From contig JAUZOE010000014.1 of the NCBI GenBank assembly GCA_030706605.1, positions 1-64,000 of the forward strand: 64,000 nucleotides of DNA, given 5' to 3'. Made by a program: the position numbers and the translations under genes. Source of the DNA: Bacteroidota bacterium (GTDB taxonomy: Bacteria > Bacteroidota > Bacteroidia > Chitinophagales > Chitinophagaceae). The notes beneath the pieces were generated by a model. The model was given only the letters and a program-made list of their open reading frames with translations, was not told the DNA's origin and did not search any database. Of the stretch, positions 24,947 to 34,532 are shown one piece after another (position 1 is the stretch's first letter; each line of letters starts with the position of its first letter).

Positions 24947-27190
24947 TTATTTTAATTTTATCCATTTCAATCTTAGACTATTACTTACCACACTTACAGA
25001 ACTCAACGCCATTGCGGCCCCGGCTATCATTGGATTTAATAAGAAGCCTGTGAAAGGATATAATATACCTGCCGCAATCGGTATGCCAACAATATTATAA
25101 ATAAATGCCCAGAAAAGATTTTGCCTGATCACTTTCACCGTTTTTTTAGATAATTGAATGGCTTTGGGAATGTGCAAAAGATCTGAAGAGATCAATGTCA
25201 TTTTTGCTACATCCATGGCAATATCCGTTCCCTTTCCCATTGCTATACTTACATCCGCAAGCGCTAATGCATGGCTGTCATTAATTCCATCGCCAACCAT
25301 AGCTACTTTTTTCCCCTGCTGCTGTAATTCTTTTACGAAATCTGCTTTTTGAGAAGGTAATGTTCCGGCCCTGAAGTTTTTGATTCCAACTTCCTTTGAA
25401 ACCGCTGCAGCCGTTTTCTCATTATCGCCGGTAATCATATAAACTTCAATTCCCATTTTCTGCAACTGCCCGACTGCTTCTTTTGAAGAGGCTTTAATTT
25501 TATCGGCGATTGCTACAGCCGCCAACGCATTTTTTTCATCTGCAAACCAAATAACCGTATTCGCATTATTCAACCATTCTTCTACTTTATCTTTCAATTC
25601 AGAAGGAATATGTATGCTCTTTTCCTCCATAAACTTAGAACTTCCTGAATAATATTTTTGATTATTGACAATTCCTGAAATACCTGCACCGGTAACACTT
25701 TCAAATGATTGAGGATTAATCTTTTCGGTACCCTTCTGTTTAAAATAATCAGCAATTGCATCGGCTAAAGGGTGTTCCGATTTAGATTCCAGCGAAAAAA
25801 AGATCGAAGAATTTTCGGTGGTGTTCACATCGTTTTTCCATACAATATCTGTTACCTGCGGATGTCCTTCAGTGATGGTTCCTGTCTTATCTAAAATGAT
25901 GGCGTTAATATTTTTCGCCTGTTCCAGGCTTTCAGCATCTTTTATTAAAATTCCATTTTCTGCACCTCTTCCTACGCCTACCATTATAGCAGTAGGCGTT
26001 GCTAAACCTAAAGCACAGGGACAGGCAATAACCAATACGGTGATCATCGCAAGCAACCCATGAGTTAATCCATTTTCGCCACCGACAATCATCCAAATAA
26101 TAAAAGACAAAATTGAAATTCCCATCACCACAGGCACAAAAATTCCTGCAATTTTATCCACCAATTTTTGAACTGGTGCTTTACTTCCCTGTGCATCTTT
26201 TACCGTTTTGATAATGTGCGCAAGAAGCGTATCTGCACCTACTTTGGTTGCAGCAAAAACAAAACTTCCTTTTTGATTGATCGTTCCTGCAAAAACCTTT
26301 TCATCTTTCTTTTTTTCAACAGGAACTGGCTCACCTGAAATCATACTTTCATCAACAAATGAATTGCCGGAATAGACCAAGCCATCTACAGGAATTTTTT
26401 CACCAGGTTTTACAAGAACCTTATCTCCTACCCGGACTTCTGAAATTTTAATGGTTTTTTCTACTCCGCCGGTACTAATAACCGTTACTGCTTTAGGTTG
26501 TAATCCGATTAATTTTTTTATGGCAGAAGAAGTATTTGATTTCGCTTTTTCTTCCATCATTTTCCCCAGCAATATGAAACTGATCACTACGGCAGCAGCT
26601 TCGAAATAAACATGTGCCTCCAATCCCCGGCTGGTCCAGAATTGCGGATCCAAAGTATTGAAGACGCTGAACGAATAAGCAATACCTGTACTGAGGGCAA
26701 CGAGGGTATCCATATTTGCAGAAGCATGTTTTGCCTGCTTCCAGGCGTTAGTGAAAAATTGCCTCCCGAAAATCAGAACCACCGGCGTAGCCAATGCCCA
26801 CATAATAAATTCTGCATAAGGTATGTTGGTAAAAACCATTCCTATCAAAACAACCGGAACAGAAAAAATTACTGAGAAAATCGTTCTTCTACGAAGCGTA
26901 TTGTAATAGTTTTCCTTCAATTCATTTACAGCTTCCTCGCTTTCTTCTGTTTCATCTATTATCAAATCATACCCTGAAGCCTGAACGGATTGCCTGAAAT
27001 GACGCACATCACCAATTGTGGGTGCATATTCTACGAAAGCCTCGCCGTTTGCATAATTAACTGCCGCTTTTACCACTCCCGGTTCTTCTTTCAAAGTGGT
27101 TTCAACGCTGCTGGCACATGATGCACAACTCATGCCGGTTACAGGAAAAGATTTTTTGATAGTTGCTACATTTTCATCGTTCTGCTTCAT
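24947..27190 (-). CDS. copA: Cu(I)-exporting P1B ATPase, CopA
   Basis: Inner-membrane copper exporter (747 residues). One N-terminal HMA domain has GMSCASC at about residues 18-24. Eight membrane helices follow, with the metal-site motif [11 protein letters not shown] near residue 388. Catalytic motifs are complete: SGEPVPV in the actuator domain, DKTGTITEG near 433, [14 protein letters not shown] and [11 protein letters not shown]. The last helix has [15 protein letters not shown], giving the Met and Ser of the MxxSS Cu(I) site. It is the first gene of a run with the SHOCT and Met-rich proteins. A motif shared with the HMA chaperone lies in its leader. Confidence 0.93.
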   Translation of the reverse strand: MKQNDENVATIKKSFPVTGMSCASCASSVETTLKEEPGVVKAAVNYANGEAFVEYAPTIGDVRHFRQSVQASGYDLIIDETEESEEAVNELKENYYNTLRRRTIFSVIFSVPVVLIGMVFTNIPYAEFIMWALATPVVLIFGRQFFTNAWKQAKHASANMDTLVALSTGIAYSFSVFNTLDPQFWTSRGLEAHVYFEAAAVVISFILLGKMMEEKAKSNTSSAIKKLIGLQPKAVTVISTGGVEKTIKISEVRVGDKVLVKPGEKIPVDGLVYSGNSFVDESMISGEPVPVEKKKDEKVFAGTINQKGSFVFAATKVGADTLLAHIIKTVKDAQGSKAPVQKLVDKIAGIFVPVVMGISILSFIIWMIVGGENGLTHGLLAMITVLVIACPCALGLATPTAIMVGVGRGAENGILIKDAESLEQAKNINAIILDKTGTITEGHPQVTDIVWKNDVNTTENSSIFFSLESKSEHPLADAIADYFKQKGTEKINPQSFESVTGAGISGIVNNQKYYSGSSKFMEEKSIHIPSELKDKVEEWLNNANTVIWFADEKNALAAVAIADKIKASSKEAVGQLQKMGIEVYMITGDNEKTAAAVSKEVGIKNFRAGTLPSQKADFVKELQQQGKKVAMVGDGINDSHALALADVSIAMGKGTDIAMDVAKMTLISSDLLHIPKAIQLSKKTVKVIRQNLFWAFIYNIVGIPIAAGILYPFTGFLLNPMIAGAAMALSSVSVVSNSLRLKWIKLK

Positions 27191-27238
27191 ATTTTTTCAT
27201 TTTACAAAGCAAAGGTCTGGCTAATATCTTTCCAGATG

Positions 27239-27254
27239 TTATATCCTCTTGTGA
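27239..27254 (-). promoter_or_regulatory. Candidate copper operator in the copA leader
   Basis: Minus strand TCACAAGAGGATATAA, 48 bases before copA. It is nearly identical to the element before the HMA chaperone at 7620-7634. It lies between copA and the divergent-side regulator gene end, a sensible place for control by the adjacent AraC-HMA protein (inference). Confidence 0.35.
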
Positions 27255-27290
27255 AAAAATTATACTTTAATGGAGATGGATTTTGTAATC

Positions 27291-27863
27291 TTAACTGGTT
27301 GCAGCCACTTTATCAATTGTTGTTCTGAATCCTGTTCCCAGGGATTTAAATTTTGTCGGTGTCATTCCTGTAAGTTTTTTAAACTGGCCGGAAAGATGCT
27401 GTGCACTACTGTAACCGAGGTTAAATGCGATCTGGCTTAATGAAAGTTCATTATAAGTGAGCCATTCCTTAGTCTTTTCAATTTTTTGTAGAATAAAAAA
27501 TTGCTCAATGGTGATGCCTTCTACTTCAGAAAATAATTTGCTGACAGATGAATAATCTTTGAATATATTATTACTTAAAAATTTGTGGATACTAAAATGA
27601 TCTTCAATATTTCCTTCCTGCACTTTTTGAATTAACAATGTTTTTACCTGTTCAATTAATTGTGTTTTTTGATCGTCTAACAATTCAAAACCGACTTTTT
27701 TCAAATCATCTGAAAGTTTTTGTAATTGCTTTTGAGTGAGCGTTTTTCTTAATTCAATTTCCCCAAGACGCACAAACTTTGTATTAAGTTTATTTTCTTT
27801 TAATATTTGCTCTACGCTCATAATGCAGCGTGGACAAACCATATTTTTTATAAAGAGTTTCAT
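27291..27863 (-). CDS. AraC-family regulator with N-terminal HMA-like domain
   Basis: A 190-residue transcription regulator. The first 65 or so residues look like an HMA fold with the metal motif MVCPRC at residues 8-13. The C-terminal 90 carry an AraC-type double helix-turn-helix (LSLSQIAFNLGYSSAQHLSGQF then GMTPTKFK). Such a fusion would sense cytosolic Cu(I) directly, instead of the MerR-type CueR or the CusRS system. It is encoded directly upstream of copA in the same direction (100-base gap) and is the only DNA-binding regulator seen in the island. Metal sensing is inferred from the motif and context. Confidence 0.82.
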   Translation of the reverse strand: MKLFIKNMVCPRCIMSVEQILKENKLNTKFVRLGEIELRKTLTQKQLQKLSDDLKKVGFELLDDQKTQLIEQVKTLLIQKVQEGNIEDHFSIHKFLSNNIFKDYSSVSKLFSEVEGITIEQFFILQKIEKTKEWLTYNELSLSQIAFNLGYSSAQHLSGQFKKLTGMTPTKFKSLGTGFRTTIDKVAATS

Positions 27864-27931
27864 TTTCGTTTGATCAGACTTGCCCGGTTATTCCTTCCTT
27901 TAAATAAAAATATTTTTCTTAATTTATTCTG

Positions 27932-27939
27932 CAAAAATA
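27932..27939 (-). promoter_or_regulatory. Candidate -7 element TATTTTTG for the AraC-HMA gene
   Basis: Exact TAnnTTTG match on the minus strand, 68 bases before the regulator ATG, within the 135-base divergent gap to kdsA. No convincing -33 element was found. Confidence 0.38.
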
Positions 27940-27972
27940 GAGAAACAATTAAGTTATCCGTCTTTAAACAAA

Positions 27973-27980
27973 TAACTTTG
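27973..27980 (+). promoter_or_regulatory. Candidate -7 element TAACTTTG for kdsA
   Basis: Exact TAnnTTTG match 18 bases before the kdsA ATG, implying a very short leader. The -33 region lacks a clear TTTG. Confidence 0.45.
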
Positions 27981-27998
27981 ACTTTTTAATCAGTTTGT

Positions 27999-28817
27999 AT
28001 GAACAATCATTTAAAAGACTTATTTGCTAATCAGCAATATGAAGAAAATAGCTTTTTCCTGCTGGCTGGGCCTTGCGTGGTAGAAAGTGAGGAATTGATT
28101 TTTGAAGTTGCCGAAAAAGTTTCGGCAATTTGTAAACGCCTTGGTATTCCTTATATTTTTAAAGCTTCTTACAGGAAAGCCAATCGTACCAGCGCTTCTT
28201 CTTTTACCGGTCTTGGAGATATAGATGCCTTACAAATGATTCAAAAAGTTGGAAAGCATTTTGCGCTGCCTACCGTTTCAGATATTCATGCCCATGAAGA
28301 AGCCGCTATCGCGGCAAAATATGTAGATGTTTTACAAATACCCGCTTTTCTTTGCAGACAAACGGATTTATTGGTTGCCGCTGCCGAAACAGGAAAAATG
28401 ATTAATGTGAAAAAAGGTCAATTTCTAAATGGCGAGTCTATGAAATTTGCCGTTGAAAAAATCCGGAAGGCAGGTAATGAGAAAGTGATGCTTACGGATA
28501 GGGGGAATACTTTTGGGTACAACGACCTGGTGGTTGATTTTAGAAACATTCCTGTCATGAAAAATCATGGAGTGCCGGTAATTATGGATTGTACCCATAG
28601 TCTACAGCAACCAAATCAAAATAGCGGAGTTACGGGTGGTAACCCGCAAATGATTGAAACCATTGCCAAAGCCGCCATAGCTGTGGGTGCAGATGGTTTA
28701 TTTATTGAAACGCATCCCAATCCGTCTGTAGCAAAAAGTGATGGCGCGAATATGCTAAAGCTTGATTTGCTGGAAGAACTTTTGATTAAATTAGTAAAAA
28801 TAAGAGAAGTGGTGTGA
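27999..28817 (+). CDS. kdsA: 3-deoxy-8-phosphooctulonate synthase
   Basis: Cytosolic enzyme that condenses phosphoenolpyruvate with arabinose-5-phosphate to Kdo-8-phosphate, the committed step for the Kdo of lipopolysaccharide. Full length at 272 residues. The class-defining motifs are present: LAGPCVVES near the start, IFKASYRKANRTS, LTDRGNTFGY, MDCTHSLQQPN and FIETHPNPSVAKSDG. It starts after a TAACTTTG promoter element and faces away from the copper island, of which it is not a part. It marks a Gram-negative outer membrane. The start choice follows conserved homologue length. Confidence 0.94.
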   Translation: MNNHLKDLFANQQYEENSFFLLAGPCVVESEELIFEVAEKVSAICKRLGIPYIFKASYRKANRTSASSFTGLGDIDALQMIQKVGKHFALPTVSDIHAHEEAAIAAKYVDVLQIPAFLCRQTDLLVAAAETGKMINVKKGQFLNGESMKFAVEKIRKAGNEKVMLTDRGNTFGYNDLVVDFRNIPVMKNHGVPVIMDCTHSLQQPNQNSGVTGGNPQMIETIAKAAIAVGADGLFIETHPNPSVAKSDGANMLKLDLLEELLIKLVKIREVV

Positions 28818-29065
28818 TTAGATATTATCTCAGAATTTGTCTTGAAATCATTCAAAAAGAATTTGATTCTAAAAATCTGAGTTTTTTGTAATCAGTTTTT
28901 GGGTAGAAAGAATTTGTAAGGATACCAGGAAAACCCAGTAGAAAGAATGGTTTTCTCAGGGTAGGTTTATTTTAGTAAGTGAATAAAGAATAGGCCTATA
29001 TCCAAAACGAAAATTAATTGAAATCAATTGATAAAAAAATAAGTTTAATATTATAACGCGGTCCT

Positions 29066-29518
29066 TCACAGGGAAATTGAAGGGATATTATCGGGAGAAT
29101 ATCCTTTCAAAACTTCCACTTTTACCCTTGTTAATCCACTTGAAAAATAACCCAATTTTTTTGCTGCAGATTGAGAGAGGTCAACTAATCTTTTATTTTT
29201 CCGATTCATTCGATCATTAATTTTTACAATAACCGATTTATTATTTTTAAGATTGGTTACTTTTATCCAGGTATTTAGAGGTAAAATATTACAGGCTGCC
29301 GTATATTTTTCATGCTGGTACGTTTCTCCATTAGTAGTTTTCCTGCCATTAAATTTTTTAGCATAATAACTGGCAACTCCATAGTGAGTGATTGGTTTCT
29401 TATGAGGCTTTTCTTTTGTGTTTTTTGTACCTGTATGTTTTTTAAGGAGCTGGGCATTCGTATAACTAAGAAAAATGCTAAATATTACCACCAACAAAAC
29501 CCGGATATGTGTCTTCAT
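29066..29518 (-). CDS. RlpA-like double-psi beta-barrel protein, exported
   Basis: Exported cell-envelope protein (150 residues from the chosen ATG). The signal peptide MKTHIRVLLVVIFSIFL...TNAQ begins at 29518; the frame is open to 29548. The domain is the RlpA-like double-psi beta-barrel: GVASYYAKKFNGRKTTNGE, AACNILPLNTWIKVTNL, VKINDRMNRKNKRLVDLS and KKLGY. E. coli RlpA is a lytic transglycosylase acting on bare glycan strands; short Bacteroidota forms share the fold, but no SPOR domain is seen here. Peptidoglycan action is inferred. Confidence 0.83.
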   Translation of the reverse strand: MKTHIRVLLVVIFSIFLSYTNAQLLKKHTGTKNTKEKPHKKPITHYGVASYYAKKFNGRKTTNGETYQHEKYTAACNILPLNTWIKVTNLKNNKSVIVKINDRMNRKNKRLVDLSQSAAKKLGYFSSGLTRVKVEVLKGYSPDNIPSISL

Positions 29519-29601
29519 TTTAATGGATTTATTCATCTTATTGATCAATTAATGTATTTATATGCCTGTCTATAGATGGTGTCAAAAAAAGAGAATTTGA
29601 T

Positions 29602-31290
29602 TTATTTATTGCTAAAATAGGTTTGGGCAAAATCTTTATCCTCATCATAGATATCATCATAAAAAATGATTTTATTATTTTTTGTGGAGCAGGTATAATA
29701 TTCTATAAAAAGAGGTAATCTATTTTTAACCATTATACGCTTCCTGCTTTTTTGGGCAATCCAGGTTTTAATGGAATCTACAGTGTAAGCTATGTTGTTG
29801 TGGCTTTTCATATCCATACTGTCGCGGCGGGCAATGAAGAAAGCGATATCTTCCCATTTCTGTACACGTACACATCCATGACTTAAAGCCCTGTTTGAAT
29901 TACTGAAAAGATATCTCTGATTGGTATCATGAAGATAAACACTATACGGATTGTTGAAATTGAATTTGAATATTCCTAATGCATTTTCAGCGCCGCTTCC
30001 CTGTACTACTTTCCATGGGATATCATTGGAATATTTTGACCACTTAATACTAAAGGGATTGATGATGTCTCCTTTGTAATCCACGAGGCTGAATCCTTTT
30101 TGCTCAAGGTAACCGGGGTCTTTTTTTAATTCGGGTAAAATATCTTTTTTGATAATGCTTGCCGGTATGGTCCATGTAGGATACGTTACCATATTCGATA
30201 TCTCGGAAGTAAGCAGCGGGGTGGGAGTAGAGGGCTTTCCTACAATTACTTTGGATGTAATAATTACTGAATCATTGTTCACTAATTTTAAATAAAACCC
30301 CGGCAAATTGACCCAGAGATAACTTGATGGCAAGGGCGGAAGTAGTTTGTAACGATCAAGGTTAATTGCAATTGTTTTAAATTTTTCATTATCTGTGAAA
30401 TTAATTGAATTTACCATTTCTGGCCCGGCTTTTCCATCTACTGTAAGATGGTTTTTTTCCTGGTATTTTTTTATTTCTTTAATCAAGGTTGCATTGTTAG
30501 GAACTATTCCGGAATCAAAGCTGATGCCAGACTGTGACAGCCTTTTGTTGAGCGTTTTAATAAAATATAGAGTGTCTGTATAAGGATAATTGAGAATAGG
30601 GTAAACGGAAGTGTCCATGTTATCTACAAAACCTTTAAGTGCATGTCTCAATGATTGATAATCGTTGTTTGAGGGTTCTACGCTTGCTAATAATGCAGCA
30701 ATCTCATTTGTATTTTTAATATCATTTAAGTTTTTTATGAAGAAAGAATCAATATAATTATTTTTGGAAATTATAGAAACACTATCCGGTACCAATCTTC
30801 CTTCTTTTAAATCTTTCAGCGTTTTCATAAAGGCATCCGTGAGCATCAGGTCTGCCTTTGTCCACGAAATGGCATCCATCCTGGCAATAGAATCACTGGC
30901 TATTTTTTTTCGTAAAATATCCAGCTCTTTAAAATGATAATCCTGTGGATATAATCCATAATATTTCGAATTTTTAATAAAGTTGAACATCGAATCTGCC
31001 CGGGGTAGCCACATCTCTTTGTTGCTCCATATACTTTCAAAATGGTTTTGATCATAGAAAGAATTCACTATGCCATAAAGAGATAAACCTATGGAATCAT
31101 TGATTTTTCCATTATTTTCTTCTGCAAATTGTAAAACGGACTTTATATTATCAGCGACTTCCATATTCATTTCTTTGGGAGTTTTTACAATTTCCTTTTC
31201 TTTTACTGTATGCTTTCCTTTGCAGCCGACGATGCAGCAAAGGATGATAACAACTAAAGAAACATTAACTAAATTTACTTTTCTAAGCAT
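29602..31290 (-). CDS. L,D-transpeptidase (YcbB/LdtD-like) lipoprotein
   Basis: Periplasmic peptidoglycan crosslinking enzyme of 562 residues. The signal ends in a lipobox (CIVGC near residue 23). It has the YcbB layout: an N-terminal scaffold helix region with YGLYPQDYHF, a peptidoglycan-binding-like segment (IKEIKKYQEKNHLTVDGKAG) near 270-300, and a C-terminal YkuD catalytic domain with the signature ALSHGCVRVQ near residue 475 that carries the catalytic His and Cys. It forms meso-DAP to meso-DAP (3-3) links in other bacteria. A broken dipeptidase gene lies on the other side of its start. Confidence 0.88.
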   Translation of the reverse strand: MLRKVNLVNVSLVVIILCCIVGCKGKHTVKEKEIVKTPKEMNMEVADNIKSVLQFAEENNGKINDSIGLSLYGIVNSFYDQNHFESIWSNKEMWLPRADSMFNFIKNSKYYGLYPQDYHFKELDILRKKIASDSIARMDAISWTKADLMLTDAFMKTLKDLKEGRLVPDSVSIISKNNYIDSFFIKNLNDIKNTNEIAALLASVEPSNNDYQSLRHALKGFVDNMDTSVYPILNYPYTDTLYFIKTLNKRLSQSGISFDSGIVPNNATLIKEIKKYQEKNHLTVDGKAGPEMVNSINFTDNEKFKTIAINLDRYKLLPPLPSSYLWVNLPGFYLKLVNNDSVIITSKVIVGKPSTPTPLLTSEISNMVTYPTWTIPASIIKKDILPELKKDPGYLEQKGFSLVDYKGDIINPFSIKWSKYSNDIPWKVVQGSGAENALGIFKFNFNNPYSVYLHDTNQRYLFSNSNRALSHGCVRVQKWEDIAFFIARRDSMDMKSHNNIAYTVDSIKTWIAQKSRKRIMVKNRLPLFIEYYTCSTKNNKIIFYDDIYDEDKDFAQTYFSNK

Positions 31291-31322
31291 AAGGATGCCT
31301 TTAAATTATATAATTGTAAAGT

Positions 31323-32075
31323 ATGAACAGGATTAATAAAGTCAGGTATTGGTTGCTAATATGGGTATTGTTCTCTTTAATGGTATTTTCAACAAACAGC
31401 TACGTTTCTGCCCAATCAAATTTAACTAATAAGTATGGATTGTCTGTATCAAAGATATTATTATTTTACAAAATGAAATAGCATTAGATGCTAATAAGGA
31501 AATGATGGATTTACGGAAATTAATACCTAGCATTACTTTGGATCTCAAATACGCTACCACACATAATTTCATACACCAGAAATAATATCCTCCTGTAAAT
31601 ACTACTTTTCTTCGAAAACCCGCAGTTGAAGCCTTGAAAATGGTATCTGATGAGATTGGGATATCAGGTCTTGCTATTAGATATTTGATGTGTATCGTCC
31701 TTATTCGGTTGCGGAGAAAATGTGGGAAACATTAAAAGATGACCGGTATGCGGTTGATCCTTCAAAAGGCAGTGGTCATAACCGGGGAATAGCTGTTGAC
31801 CTTACACTTATCAATAAAATGACAAAGAAAGAATTGCCAATGGTGACGGGTTTTGATAATTTTAGTGATATTGTTCACCAGGGTTTTGCAAACTTGCCGT
31901 AGAAGGTTCTGTGCAATAGAAATATTTTAAAACGATGCTGGTAAAATATGGATTTATTCCTTTAGGTACAGAATGGTGGCATTTTTATATTCCGGTTTCT
32001 TCTGATTATGAATTGCTTGATTTGTCATTTTCAGATTTAAGAAAACTGGATGCAAAAATAAATAGGGAAAAATAA
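31323..32075 (+). pseudogene. Broken VanX-type D-Ala-D-Ala dipeptidase gene
   Basis: Three frames together recover a VanX-family zinc dipeptidase with a signal peptide. The start MNRINKVRYWLLIW...VSAQ begins at 31323. After a frameshift near 31450-31480 the match resumes at LRKLIPSITLDLKYATTHNF. A TAA interrupts at 31583-31585, and another frameshift lies near 31682. Then come FDVYRPYSVAEKMW and the zinc-site GSGHNRGIAVDLTL, a TAG at 31900-31902, and a further shift before TEWWHFYIP, which supplies the catalytic Glu and zinc His. The gene is certainly nonfunctional as one protein. Confidence 0.8.
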
Positions 32076-32102
32076 TTTTATTGAACTGATTGTTTATTAC
32101 TC

Positions 32103-32609
32103 TTAAGGTTTTTCAAGACTTGTTTTTAACTTTTCCACCAGGAGCATTGTGGCTGGACAATATTCAATATTTTGCTTGTGTACATACATGTAATCGGTAG
32201 TAGGTTTCTTTAAAAAATGCGGGAATCCTGCACAGTCATCTGGCCTTACTTCATAAATTTTACACATATTGGTTTTCATATCCAGGAATTGGCAAGGTCT
32301 TGATTTATTCATCCAGTCATTCTCTCTTTTATCGCGATAGAGCCATTTTTCTTTAAAATCTTTCGGACGCATTCCGAGGTAAGCTGAGATTCGTTTTACA
32401 TCCTTAAAAGTATAAGTTGGACTCATTACCTTGCAACAGTTGGCGCAACTAAGGCAATCAACTTTTGCCCAAACCTCTTTATCAATATTTTCGATAAGCG
32501 TATCCAGATTCTGTGGTGGCTTATTTTCTGTGCGCGTGAGAAAATACCTGAATGATTTGCGGTTAAGATCAAATTTTTTCTTAAGTTTTTTAAGATTAAT
32601 TGCCTCCAT
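32103..32609 (-). CDS. YkgJ-type cysteine cluster protein (first copy)
   Basis: A 168-residue cytosolic protein of the YkgJ/UPF0153 zinc-or-iron-chelating family. The cysteine cluster is CLSCANCCK near residue 55, then a C-terminal set: CQFLDMKTNMCKIYEVRP and DDCAGFPHF. Family members are thought to bind a metal ion or an Fe-S cluster and have no settled role. A paralogue with the same order of motifs lies at 54845-55339 (CLECANCCR; CPFLGEDNYCNIYDNRP). No signal sequence is present. Confidence 0.82.
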   Translation of the reverse strand: MEAINLKKLKKKFDLNRKSFRYFLTRTENKPPQNLDTLIENIDKEVWAKVDCLSCANCCKVMSPTYTFKDVKRISAYLGMRPKDFKEKWLYRDKRENDWMNKSRPCQFLDMKTNMCKIYEVRPDDCAGFPHFLKKPTTDYMYVHKQNIEYCPATMLLVEKLKTSLEKP

Positions 32610-32762
32610 TAAATAAATAAAAATTGTGTTAGCGGTTGTAAAAAGTATTATTGTTTTTATTAGAGGTAAATGTAGTGTATATTTTATTTTAATTTCACAG
32701 GAAACAGTAAGTTAGCAGAGAAAAATTTTATCGAGAAACAAATTATTTTAAACTAATTATCA

Positions 32763-33662
32763 ATGTGGGAAGGGTATAAAAAAGGATTCAAAGCTTATTT
32801 GCAATTGGAGAAATCTTTATCAGAGAATTCTGTGAATGCGTATGTGCACGATATTGAAAAACTGACCCAATTTCTTTCATTAAATCATATTGAAAAAAAT
32901 CCAGAAGGATTGGATCTGGATCAACTCGAAGATTTTTTGCAATGGATCAATGAATTGGGAATGACTCCTTCTTCACAATCAAGGATTATTTCAGGGTTAA
33001 GAAGTTTTTATAAATATTGCCTACAGGAAAATATTTCAAAAAAAGATCCTACGGCGCTTCTCGAAACTCCAAAGCTCGCAAAAAAATTGCCGGATGTTTT
33101 GAGTTTTAATGAAATTGAAAAAATTATTGACTCAATTGATGTAAGTACGCCGGAGGGTGCCAGGAATAAAGCTATTATTGAAACGCTTTACAGTTGCGGT
33201 TTGCGGGTATCTGAATTAGTCAATCTAAAACTTACCTGTCTTTATTTTGACCTTGGGTTTATTCGTATTATTGGGAAAGGCGATAAAGAAAGATTGGTTC
33301 CCGTTGGTTCCTCTGCTATTAAATTTATTCAACTTTATATAGAAAATATTCGGGTACATCTTCCCGTGATTCCCGGAAATGAAGATGTGGTATTTTTAAA
33401 CAGACGAGGGAAAAAACTTTCCCGTGTCATGATATTTCTGATTATAAAAGACCTGGCCAAAAAAGCGTCTATTATCAAAAATATTTCACCCCATACTTTC
33501 AGGCATTCCTTTGCCACACATTTGGTAGAAGGAGGGGCAGACCTGCGTGCCGTTCAGGAAATGCTGGGACATGAAAGCATTACCACTACTGAAATTTATA
33601 CGCATCTAGACAGGGAATATTTAAGAGATACTTTGCATCAGTTTCATCCGGCATTCAAATAA
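32763..33662 (+). CDS. xerD: Tyrosine recombinase XerD-like
   Basis: Site-specific recombinase of 299 residues, the normal length for XerC/XerD, which resolve chromosome dimers at dif. It has an N-terminal SAM-like core-binding domain (LSENSVNAYVHDIEKL) and a catalytic domain with the full set of active residues: the Arg in YSCGLRVSEL near 148, HTFRHSFATHL (His-x-x-Arg) near 245, the GHESI His near 268, and the nucleophile Tyr in EIYTHL. No att-like repeats or integrase cargo flank it, so it fits the housekeeping role rather than a mobile element. XerC versus XerD cannot be settled from sequence alone. Confidence 0.9.
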   Translation: MWEGYKKGFKAYLQLEKSLSENSVNAYVHDIEKLTQFLSLNHIEKNPEGLDLDQLEDFLQWINELGMTPSSQSRIISGLRSFYKYCLQENISKKDPTALLETPKLAKKLPDVLSFNEIEKIIDSIDVSTPEGARNKAIIETLYSCGLRVSELVNLKLTCLYFDLGFIRIIGKGDKERLVPVGSSAIKFIQLYIENIRVHLPVIPGNEDVVFLNRRGKKLSRVMIFLIIKDLAKKASIIKNISPHTFRHSFATHLVEGGADLRAVQEMLGHESITTTEIYTHLDREYLRDTLHQFHPAFK

Positions 33663-33663
33663 T

Positions 33664-34461
33664 TCAATGTGCAGATGGTTCATTAGTATTAGCCGGTATT
33701 TTCCGGAAAGTGTTTTCAGTACTGTTTTTTACTCTTTTTCTATAATTTTTGAACATACTCATCCATTTTAGTTTGAGTACCCCGTAAATACCTTCTTTTA
33801 CAATTCCTTTATTCATTTTAGAAACACCAAATTTCCTGTCCATAAAGGTTATGGGTACCTCTTTTATTTTGAAACCGAGTTTCCATGCAGCAAATTTCAT
33901 TTCTATCTGAAATGCATACCCAACAAAACTAATTTGGTCAAGGTTAATAGCTTCCAATACCCTGTTTGTATAACAAACAAAACCTGCAGTCGGGTCTTTT
34001 ATCGGCATTCGGGTTATCAGTCTTGTATATAGCGAACCTCCCTTTGAAAGATTTACCCTGATGCCGGGCCAGTTTTCTATTTTTCCACCCGGGATGTACC
34101 GTGATCCTACGGATACATCAGCGCCTCCGGTTTTGCAGGCAAGATATAGCCTGTCGAGATCCTTGGGGTTATGAGAGAAATCGGCATCCATTTCAAAAAT
34201 AAACTGGTATCCTTTATGCAAAGCCCATCTGAAACCATGTATATAGGCGGTACCCAGACCGAGTTTGCTTTCCCGTTCTTCTAAAAATAACTTCCCCGGA
34301 TAAACAGCGAAATGATTTCTTACAATATCGGCAGTGCCGTCCGGCGAACCATCATCAATGATTAATACATGAAAATTTTGCTGTAATTCAAAAACGGATT
34401 TAAGAATAAGCGCAACATTTTCCTTTTCATTATAAGTAGGTATAATAAGAAGCTTTTCCAA
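33664..34461 (-). CDS. Polyprenol-phosphate-mannose synthase-like GT2 glycosyltransferase
   Basis: Cytosolic-face family 2 glycosyltransferase of 265 residues, DPM1-like. It has the nucleotide-sugar binding start IIPTYNEKENV, DDGSPDGTADIV, and the metal-binding FEMDADFSHNP. The closing region FVGYAFQIEMKF and KEVPITFMDRKFGVSKM is typical of dolichol- or polyprenol-phosphate mannose synthases. There is no C-terminal membrane helix, so it is the soluble type. It converges with xerD two bases apart. The product would be a polyprenyl-phosphate sugar donor for glycans or protein glycosylation. Confidence 0.87.
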   Translation of the reverse strand: MEKLLIIPTYNEKENVALILKSVFELQQNFHVLIIDDGSPDGTADIVRNHFAVYPGKLFLEERESKLGLGTAYIHGFRWALHKGYQFIFEMDADFSHNPKDLDRLYLACKTGGADVSVGSRYIPGGKIENWPGIRVNLSKGGSLYTRLITRMPIKDPTAGFVCYTNRVLEAINLDQISFVGYAFQIEMKFAAWKLGFKIKEVPITFMDRKFGVSKMNKGIVKEGIYGVLKLKWMSMFKNYRKRVKNSTENTFRKIPANTNEPSAH

Positions 34462-34532
34462 AAATAGTGATGATATTTTAGAATGAAGTTACAATGATAA
34501 TTAAAAATAAAGTTATAAAAACGAATAAATGC

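Noticed and set aside
23196-27190. Possible mobile element or integrase boundaries around the copper island
   Set aside because: No transposase, integrase, direct repeat or tRNA edge was found near 7.3 or 27.9 kb; a transfer origin is possible but unsupported by sequence features here.
32763-33662. XerD-like recombinase as a phage or island integrase
   Set aside because: Length and motifs are those of housekeeping XerC/XerD and no att repeats or mobile cargo are adjacent.
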